The position numbers and the translations under genes are program-made. 64,000 nucleotides of DNA from Ophioderma brevispina (taxonomy: Eukaryota; Echinodermata; Ophiuroidea; Amphilepidida; Ophiodermatidae): positions 1-64,000 of the forward strand of contig JAMKCH010019804.1 of assembly GCA_023653785.1 (NCBI GenBank), given 5' to 3'. Below are positions 55,356 to 64,000 of this stretch, piece by piece. A model generated the notes under the pieces. The model was not told where the DNA came from, did no database searches, and worked only from the letters and a program-made list of their open reading frames with translations. Positions within the stretch are counted from its first letter, which is position 1. Each line of letters begins with the position of its first letter.

Positions 55356-58300
55356 CCTGGCTTTCGGGGTTTTTTTTGTGTGTGTGAGTGTATATGTGTC
55401 AGAAAGAGAGAATTTGGCCACAGTGGCAGAAAGTGGGTGAAAAATGCAATTATGAAAGATGTCCTGCAAAGAATTCAGTGTATAACCCCCCCCAAAAAAA
55501 AAAACGAAGCACATAGGTTTTTGGCCAAATGTCTTTGAGACAAACCCCTTTCTTGGCCTTTCTGGCCAAGCTTATTTCAAAGTAAAGACCAAAATAATAT
55601 CTTGCAAATGTATAGAGAAAATAAGACAATGATGACAATTTCCATAATATCTTCAAAAGTACAGCAATCTTCAAAAGTAGGTATCATTGAAGGTTTTCAC
55701 ACTTTCAGGCAAATGATAAACTCTCGCTTTTGTCAAAAATAGACAGAATGGGATTTCACATGCACTTGAAACATCACATACAATTGTCTTCTGTAATTTT
55801 GAGGGACCGACATGGTCATGGCACATATAAATCTCAATCAGTAGGAAGAACATGTTGGTTTTGCTGAACTAGCAACCTTCATACTTAAGGCAGGACTGAG
55901 CTTTGGACGGATTGTTCTAATAACAAGTATTATTTTTTTAAAGCTACAATTATATTTTTTAATTACACATATTTATACCCCCCAATTAATCCTTCACACG
56001 TAGTATTGCTGAGGTGAGGGGGAAATCCGGCCCACCCCCACATTAGCGGGGACAAAATCGGATTTAAAACCTTGGTTTAACTAACTAATGTATATGTCTA
56101 CCACTTTGGTCACTTGTAACTTAACATGTTATTATACCAAATTGAATCCTTTGTTATTACAGGGTTACATTACACAAGAGTCCATTAACCACACGGCCCT
56201 TTGAGTTACGCCCTTTGCCTTGAAAGGTCATCCTGCAAAAACAATGCATTATGGGATACATTTTCTTTTAATGTTGAGCCTAACAATGCTACAAAATGTT
56301 TTTAAAAAATCGAAGTATCAACTTACTATATGTGTTAATCGTGTAATTTTTCACCCAAAATTAAAAAAAGGGGTTGTTTGTGGTTGTTTTTGTTGTTTTG
56401 TTGGTTGTTTTGTGTTTTGGTTTGTTGTTGTGTTTGTAATTGTAACTCGAAGTTATGCCCTTTTGCCATGAAAGGGCTGCACCACACACCAAGAGTCAAT
56501 TTAACAGAACCGTTAATATGATATAACCCCCCCCCCCAAATGCACCTAAGAATTTATCTACTGACTGTGAGTAACAACATGCTCATCCACTTATTACACA
56601 GATTGTTCAGTGCACTCTACAATTATGCAATCCATGAATTTGCCCTTAGATATTCTGGTACTCTTAATCATTCCTTAAAAAACAGGTGGGTGTATTTTCA
56701 AATACACAGGCAAATGGGAATTCATGGAACTGGGCTATGGGAATATTGGATTAGTGTTATTTTATTTGGGAGTTACTATAGCGTTATAGAAGAAAATATG
56801 AACAAACAAGTACAAAAGGCATTTTCTCTTTGGCGGATTTATCCCAGTAAATTATAGATATAATAACCAGAATCACAAACCAATGGGTCGTTTTTTTTAA
56901 TGACACAGTTTCATACGTGGCCAATGACCTGTTCCTAAGATATTGCTAGTAATGAGAGGCACCACAGAATTTGGACGACTTTCTATTACTGCACAGGCAA
57001 ATCTCAGTTTGGAATGTGTGATATTTGGTCAACATAGTCACCTAACTGAGAAAACTTTATGTTACTTCTTAGTATATAAAACGTATCAAGTACAAATATT
57101 ATGATAAGCTACAGTCATTTCTAACAAATATTTCTGAACAAATTAAAGCACAAAACCCTATCAGTTGTGTAAATTATCCCTGATATACAAATTTACACTT
57201 CAATTGCATCACAAAGTGATGAAATATTTCGTCAGACACGTGCCCAGAGGTGACTTTGAGGCTCAAGCCCCCAGTTGGGGGGAAAAAAGAATAAAGTTAG
57301 CTATTTTTCAGCCCTTAGCCCCACAAGTAATGCTCCAGCCAAGCTAATGCAGTCCCCGGGTGAAGGTTTCTGGGCAAGCCTGTGTAAAGTATCTTTGCAA
57401 CCATTTAAGTTGCATTAATACATCAACTGAAATACAATAAATTATCATCTAACTTTGGCCCATTAATGACAATACTTCATCCTCATCTGTCCTGGCCAGA
57501 ATTGACAATCCTACATCAGCTTCTGTTAAATCACTGACACAGTTGCGAGTTAATTCAACTCTTGGTCATTGAAGACAAAAAACAAACATGATAGTAAAAT
57601 TTGTGATTCTTGGTATTAGCTAATGCAGAAAAAAATCTGGGGGGGGGGGGCACTTATATTCAGAGGTGGATATGGATGTGGAATAAGAAAACACATGAAA
57701 AAGGGTTCCCTTTTTCCCTACAGGCAATGTACGCACGTACATTGATTAGGATGCTCCAAAAACACTAAAAACAGAAAAATATGTAAAAAAGGGTAAGTTT
57801 TTTTCTTAACCTGCAAATTTTGATGACGTGTCTAGGGGAAGCAATACTCAAATTATGCAGAGATAAAAATCATCAAAAATATCGGAAAGCAAAGCAGTAA
57901 TAAAGGGTATATTAGTTATATTAACGGACACAATGCATTGCTTGTTTAGGGTGCAAAAAAACTGTCAAAAATACTTGTTTAGGTAGCAAAAACAGACAAA
58001 ATTACTTGGTTAGGTTATGTTTTTAGTCGGTGAAAATACTTGTTTAATTTTTGTATTCTCTCACCTTTTATACAAGTGGCCCCCCCGGGAAAAAAATATG
58101 CAATGAGGTACTTAATATGCACATTTGGTGATGACAGACGACATGCGTAATATGTGTGTCAATACACTCACGAAAAAAAAAGTATTGAAACATTGAAGAA
58201 AAAAAACGATTTCATAATCACAAAATGATTTTCAAGATTGTAAAATCAGTTCTTACCCATATGCCGATTTGAATGCCAAAGTGGGTTTCAACAGATGTTA

Positions 58301-61225
58301 TTCCCCAGAACCTAGAGTGTGACAAACATTTGGATTTGATGGCCATGTTCCCTAAATATGGCAGATTAAAAGAACGGCGATCGATAACTTGTAGATTGCA
58401 CCCCAGAAGGAATACAGAACCACACCAACGCCACAAATGACTCTCAAATAGCCGCTAATTGATTGTACAGGGTTTGTTAGGTTAGTCTAAATGTTTACGC
58501 ATAAAAGTGTTGTGCTTGTGCGGACCGGAAATGAGATGATTGAAATAGAGCACGCATTGTTTTCTGTTTTTTTGCTTTATTTTGGTATGCAACCCATGCA
58601 TACTTGGGATTCCATTGCTAAATCCATTAATAAGCCAATAAGGACAAGAAAAAAAGTATTCATCAATAAATGAAAATTACCTTTATTATTATCCCTTCTT
58701 GGTCTTACGATTCCCTCACGAGACTGTGGCCTGTTTGGAAATTAGTCTACACAGCTGACACGAGGCTTTCCTTGCGTCCGCACACTCTCATACTCATAAT
58801 AGGCGGTCATTAATGTAGCCGACACGGGTCGATAGAGCATCTAGATGCATCTCGGTTTCCTGTGACAATTTCAATGTGGTGACCTATTGACCCTGAGCCC
58901 CTGCCACCCTCTGGTACACCAACAGCTATTAGTACAGTTTGTAACTCCAGTTTGCCTTCCAGTCCTGCTGCAATCTGTCTTTTAATTTAGAAGTATCATA
59001 TTGTCATCAAGTGCACAGTTAAAAGGCCAAGGGAAAAAGTTTTGCTCAGCTTCCTTCAGGTATACCATCCTTACACTGTGCATTTTTTAAACTAAAAAAA
59101 GGCAAAGAGGTGGATGCAGTTTTTTTTTTGCACTTTAAGCACAGTAGTCACAGGCAGAGTTGGACATTCACCAAAATTGGTGTGTGCATTACCATGTGGC
59201 CTTAAAACCGTTTCCAAAAAGGTTTGTTGCTAACAGTTCAAACGGAATGTGGGGCCCCTTTTATAATGGAATTTATGCAAGCACGTACCAAAATACCAAG
59301 TTAAACCTTGTGAGACCCCCCTGCAGAAACATACTTTTGCTAGGTCAAATTCCATGTAGGTGTCATAGAGGTTACGCTATTACACCCTAGACAGTCATGG
59401 CCATGATGCGTTTGACAGAGTCTGACGTTAAACAGTCAATATGCGCAAGAGTAAACAGGACAATACTTTTCGACATCGTGCTCAAGGGATTTAGACGATC
59501 TTCCCTAGCATTCACAGGGGTTTAAAGTGGAAAACACTAAAAAACAACACAAATATGACCTTTGACCTTTCTCCTCCAAATCTGTATCTCATACCAGAAG
59601 TAATGTAATTGAAACTTAATTAAAATTTAAAAACATTAAAATTGGACCAGGGATCTATGCAGTACAGATCAACTTTTGTGGAGAGGATGACAACGATGAG
59701 AAGAAGTGTAATTTATAATCTTTCCCTGGAGATGGCCAGCGCACCGGCGGACCTCGCAGTACATAGCACACGCTCCCACCAACGAACCACCAGGTAGGTG
59801 TTGTCAGAGGACGACGATATCATCTATAGGTTGGGTTCGAAGGTGTCCCTTCTCCAGGAAAAGATTATAAATATACATCAGGTCTACCTGGAGACTAAGT
59901 AGTGAATTTCACAGGACAAAGCTAGCTATGATAACATCCTTATTCTGGCTAGTGCCAGGGAATACAAGTCATTAAGCTTTTACATATGTTATCATACAAC
60001 TTGTGAAACAAACCCAAAGATCAAGGAAGTGCATGAATATTACATTTTTTCGAATGCTAATATCTGTTCCTTGCTCAAACTCCCCAGAAGTGGACCAAAA
60101 CAACAAAACACATTAATACCGTATAAGTCATATTTTTTGCATCCTGAGTTTTTGTGATTCTTGAGTTTTTGGACAAATCCAAAAATTAATTTTGCAATTA
60201 TTATGTAACTCTATTGCAAAAAGGATTTGTTACGCATATTTTTATTTTTGGGCGATTTGATGTTCTCAAAAGACGCGAAATTCGCGAAAAAAGTCCCTCG
60301 CGAAAATTTCTACTCATACAGTACTTCTGAACCCGGTGAGTACTACATGCTGATTGGACACTATGAAACCCATTGATTTTTTTTAGCCAATCATCAACAG
60401 GGTAACGAATAGTAGGCCAGGCTGAAGAGGGCAGAGCTAATTTGAAGCTGCATATCACATCTGGGTTGTGTAAAATTAGAACACATCTTCATTGGTCATC
60501 CCCCTCTTCGAACGAACTATTTTATGTGTATAGAACTCCATCATCGATGATCCCTTACGCGTTCCGGGTTTATAGACAACGTGCAATCCCGTAGCAGGGC
60601 GGTGGCTGCTTGAGCTTGTATCTACATGCAGCGATGCCGCACGTTCTTGAGTGTACGGTGAAGGCATAGTGCAGTCCCGTCGCGCAAGGGCCAAAGTGGA
60701 CTTCACCGGGTACCAATTCGAAACCACGCATCTTGGTACAGGTGCGATATTCCCTTGCTTCTGCTCCTCAACGGAAAGTTTTAGATCTTACTGCCGCACT
60801 GTGACCTCCAATTCTGGGACTGTAAATTTACTTACTGATGAGTTACTAATTTGTAAGATTACCCAAAAGTTATTAAGGTCCATCCGGCCTCACGCTAATA
60901 GCCTTCGGCCCCCCAGGTTCATATATACCGGAAGTGGCCAAAATTTTGTATCAGAAGAAATCTACTATTTTTCTCATTACACCTGTGTAATCTTAGGGAT
61001 AAAGGATGTTTGGTTTGGCAGTTATTAGTGAAAATTTGCCCCCCTTTTTGGTCGACCATATTAATTTACACAGTCTCTTAGGGGCTGTACAAATACGTTT
61101 TTAGCTCTCACATCAAACGGCTATGAAATATCGGCGCGAACTTGGCCGATGGAGTTTTGTGGGGTGAAGGCCAATCTATCAATATGAAATGTTAATAACT
61201 TAATCGGGCCATCCTCCTTAAATGA
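55356..61225. other. long AT-rich stretch without recognised genes
   Basis: Short frames on both strands show no domain. Simple features are a TG-rich patch (55373-55400), TTGTTTGT-type low complexity (56370-56440), a G10 run (57640-57649) and a C9 run (56527-56535). There is also a second TGACCTTTGACCT at 59556-59568. The frames at 60476-60727 (minus) and 60651-61028 (plus) overlap each other and match nothing I know. Confidence 0.4.
59556..59568 (-). promoter_or_regulatory. perfect DR1 nuclear-receptor-type site
   Basis: TGACCTTTGACCT is AGGTCAAAGGTCA on the minus strand, two AGGTCA half-sites spaced by one base, the arrangement bound by RXR, PPAR and HNF4-type receptors. A second copy is inside a tandem repeat at 45985-45997. 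No nearby promoter is established, so repeat origin is likely. Confidence 0.25.
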
Positions 61226-61525
61226 CAGGTTTACAGTTAGCTTTTAAGAGCAATGCATGATAGGCAAAATGAATGTGTGATTGGTCAACCAAATTCATTA
61301 TCCACTGCTAACTCACACAACATTATAGAGTGAAATCACTCTCAATTTTCTGCGTCTTCACTGACATTCAAGTGCAGGTTTCACTCTTCAGACTTTGCAA
61401 ATTTCTTCTTGACAATTTTAGTCCAAAGTGGGTTAATCTTTCGTTTAAAGCTTTCACATCATAATAAAGTGCTATCCACGTCAATCCAGACTCCTGTCAC
61501 AATTCCTTTTCTCTGCCTCAAGACT

Positions 61526-61612
61526 ATGCCCACTTCCCGCCAGACCGAACCCATTAAACGCACAAGGACAAGCAGCAGATCGAGTTACTCCAGCAACTCT
61601 GATGCGTTCGAT
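61526..61612 (+). CDS. candidate first coding exon (serine-rich N-terminus)
   Basis: The ATG at 61526 starts a short frame MPTSRQTEPIKRTRTSSRSS followed by YSSNSDAFD. This runs to a good donor GAT|GTAAGC at 61613, exactly 29 codons, phase 0. The sequence is basic then serine-rich, like a disordered N-terminus. The AT-rich upstream DNA could be 5'UTR. No downstream exon is recognised, so the call rests only on the ATG, the composition and the donor. Confidence 0.25.
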
Positions 61613-61845
61613 GTAAGCGCCATTTCAGCAAAAAATGAATGACGGGAACTAGAGTGTTCAGAAATGGCTGGCCTCAGTATGGGTGTACTCGATGGCATTT
61701 CTCGATCTTATGTTCAGTGTGAACGTTCCAATAGACGTGACACTTTTTCTCTCATTTTCAAATACATTTTTTCCAACTAGCTTTCAACAGAATGTTTTCA
61801 TGAGGGCTCCACACAAAAACATGTGAGGGGAAAAGGCCCAAAAAA

Positions 61846-61945
61846 CAAAAAAAAAAAAAAAAAAAAAAAGAAAACTGGGGAAAAAAAAAAAACAAAGTCA
61901 TTTTTTTTATTTTTTTTATTTTTTTTATTTTTTTTATTTTTTTTA
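61846..61945. repeat. poly(A) runs and (ATTTTTTTT)5 repeat
   Basis: A20 and A11 runs are followed at about 61899-61945 by five 9-bp units of ATTTTTTTT. Simple sequence. The 109-codon minus frame across it (KKIKKIKKI) is an artefact. Confidence 0.85.
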
Positions 61946-62359
61946 AAACATGACAGTCTAAATTGCACTCAACAATCGATCGCAGGTCCTTATTAAAAAT
62001 GAAAGGTTTCCTTACTCTTTCATTTGGCAAAGCTCCAGGGTGGTACCTAAAATGCAGCAGGAAGTCTGACAGTGTCCTCGTGTTCAATTCACATCAGTTA
62101 CAAGGCTTTTTGTGAGGATGCCTCACGTTTGTGCTTACGGAGGTAACCGTTTCTTTCCCTGTCTGAATTCTTATTGGCTTCATTCACCTCCACTTGTTTC
62201 ATCACTGCTTCATCAGCCCACTTGCTCTGTTAGAAAAAGCCAAACGATCTCTTACTGTTATTTTTGTTTAACACTTACTACTCACTCCATTCCCCTACTT
62301 CTGTTCGATGACATCAGCATGATATTTGGATGTCATTACAGTAAATTGTGCATGCTGAC

Positions 62360-62878
62360 TTAAAGCCACTACACCTTTTTTGAGCGCCCCCAATTTTCGC
62401 AAAATTTTGAGATTTTACACGTTGTCAATTGAACTGGCTAGAACTAGCACTGTGAATGGTTTAAGCTCTAAAATATATGTCTTTGTGGTTGCAAATGAAG
62501 TAATTTTGTAATTAGAATAATATCGGAGATCTCCGATAATAATTCAACAAAACGGCCTTCCACATATTAAATCGCGCAATATAACATATCTATCTACGCT
62601 CATTCTTATTTGTTTTATTGTTCAGGCAAGTCAAGTTAGAGTCATTGCTGAGGTGTCACTATTTCTTTATGGACGGACTACACTAGCAGTTCCCCTCTTT
62701 CGTTAATAGCATCTGGGATACCATTTTAATTAAAACTCGCTTATTTAATTGAATACGCATTTTTGAGTATTCTTGTTTCGCAGATATAGTTTCTCTCATA
62801 CATTCGCACATTACTGTTCAAGATATCGAATTTGATAATTGGGGGCGCTCTTCAAAAAATTGCTGTTATTGCTTTCAA
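62360..62878 (+). mobile_element. TTAA-flanked MITE, copy 3
   Basis: It starts TTAAAGCCACTACACCTTTT then TTGAGCGCCCC, and ends GGGGGCGCTCTTCAAAAAAT then TGCTGTTATTGCTTTCAA. It is collinear with copy 2 at 43066-43663: CTGTGAATGGTTTAAGCTC, then GAAGTAATTTTGTAATTAGAAT, then the palindrome core TTATCGGAGATCTCCGATAA (62517-62545), ATTCAAC and GGCCTTCCAC. Non-coding. Confidence 0.75.
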
Positions 62879-63821
62879 GGTTGGGTGACCCGAGCAAGTG
62901 CAATTTTCATATTCTGTTCGCTCCTCTTTCTGATACCAAAATCTTAATTTGATGGCAGTATACAGAGGGGAGTATGTTGTCGAGTTGGGTCACCCCCGTT
63001 TAAAATCTACACTTTTACATCGGTGGCACAAACAAGGCATATCTTGATGCCAACGTAAAGCTCAGTCAGTTAAGACTTCACTGCACAGAGGTGAGAAATG
63101 GAGTATAGCAGGCTTTCTATACTCTGGATGGATCGCAATAATTTTAATTATGCAATATATTAATTTCTAAATTAAATATACAAAATGGTATCCTAATTAT
63201 CAGGACAATCGAATCACATCTAATCACCACAAACTTCACTCATACTTAAAATCCATTCCCTTCCCAAACTAACGCTCCATCCTCAGCCTTCTTATCCCAC
63301 ACCACTTACCCACTATTCATGTGTATTTAGAATAAAGGTATTAGTTTAGTCTATACCGTAGGATACATATCACATGGACAACAGCCATTGTTTTGAGGTA
63401 CGCTAAAATAGTGTTGTAGCCCGTGTGATATTACGAAAGACACATGCATCAGAGCTAAAGCAATGACCATTTATTCTCATTCTTGACACGTTTCGTTCAA
63501 ATAAGAAGCTGTTAGTAACAAGTACTGAAATTGTGGTAGGTTTTAACCCAACTAATACGCCAGTTTTTGAAATAAAAAAAATCCAGTGTTACTTTGTGCT
63601 TTAGATTGGCCCGGAGCAGTGCATACATATTGTGATGACGTGTACGCGCTGTACCGTGTAATATGCGTCTCAATAAATGAAACCCTTCCCCAACCACCCA
63701 AAACTTTCTACACTCTTGATATTAACCTTTCCCAATAGTCTAACTCATTGCAGTATCCACACCCTCATCCTTATTGTCACCTATAATCCTAACCCGAACC
63801 CAATTTTGCTGCAATTTCTAC
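62879..63821. other. no gene recognised
   Basis: AT-rich DNA between the MITE and the candidate exon at the right edge. If that exon is real, this is intron on the minus strand. Confidence 0.4.
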
Positions 63822-64000
63822 CCTGTACGTGTCCATGTGCACGCAACAATCCTCCCTTGTGCGAGCGTTCTGTGAGGTCTTCCTCAGCCTGTTCTGGGAT
63901 GGTGGCCGGATGGTTAGGAAAAGATGCATAGCTGGATGGTGTCTCACTGGGAAAATTACCGCTGGTGTTATCTGTAACACTACCTGGGGTTGGATTACCT
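63822..64000 (-). CDS. candidate partial exon at the right edge
   Basis: The minus strand is open from the window edge: GNPTPGSVTDNTSGNFPSET, then PSSYASFPNHPATIPEQAEE, then DLTERSHKGGLLRAHGHVQ. It ends at a plausible donor CAGG|GTAGAA (exon end 63822, phase 1). Pro/Ser/Thr-rich hydrophilic sequence suggests a disordered or cytoplasmic segment. No family is recognised, and the acceptor, if any, is beyond the window. Without the splice the frame would stop about 11 codons later. Confidence 0.3.

Overview
The window looks like nuclear DNA from a bilaterian animal, most likely a marine invertebrate. Coding segments are split by introns with GT..AG or GC..AG signals. There are no bacterial operons. 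Most of the sequence is AT-rich non-coding DNA and decayed transposable elements: I-group and other LINEs, a Penelope-like element, a Tc1/mariner element, hAT-like and TTAA-flanked non-autonomous elements, a tRNA-derived SINE, and fold-back and MITE-like hairpins. I cannot name the species or phylum from this alone.

The one gene I recognise is on the minus strand. It is a glycoside hydrolase family 65 member like protein-glucosylgalactosylhydroxylysine glucosidase (PGGHG, formerly ATHL1, acid trehalase-like). Six coding segments are visible, running from a signal-peptide exon at 11785-11999 through 8796-8869, about 7690-7821, about 5625-5845 and 4407-5003 to 3818-4033. The rest of the gene lies beyond the left edge. 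Exon phases agree at the 1/2, 5/6 and 6/7 junctions, the last only if one T is removed from a T5 run. Exon 7 appears to use a GC donor. A short inverted-repeat element sits 62 bp upstream of the presumed start codon.

Layout: 0-12 kb is the PGGHG gene, with repeats in its introns (LINE tail 2.66-2.98, hairpin 5.08-5.16, MITE 6.32-6.61, SINE 7.33-7.49, Penelope-like remnant 9.86-10.86). 12-22 kb holds a mariner remnant, LINE remnants and TIR elements. 22.2-27.4 kb is a nearly full-length but indel-ridden two-ORF LINE on the minus strand. 26.97-36.05 kb is a direct tandem duplication of about 4.5 kb whose two copies differ mainly by single-base indels, which suggests an assembly or noisy-read artefact. 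36.7-41.7 kb is a LINE split by two nested elements: a mariner-like transposon with about 200-bp terminal inverted repeats and a hAT-like element with a perfect 8-bp target duplication. 42.0-43.7 kb and 62.4-62.9 kb carry three copies of one TTAA-type MITE with a palindromic core. 44.7-48.9 kb is a fold-back structure with arms of about 720 bp around tandem repeats and a C-rich satellite. 49.1-52.1 kb is a compositionally foreign G-rich block. 52-64 kb is mostly unrecognised AT-rich DNA with a 134-A homopolymer, a 165-bp hairpin and two weak exon candidates near the right end.

I found no CRISPR array, rRNA gene, intact tRNA gene or bacterial-type system. The most unusual structures are the nested LINE/mariner/hAT stack, the palindromic-core MITE trio, the fold-back element and the suspicious tandem duplication.
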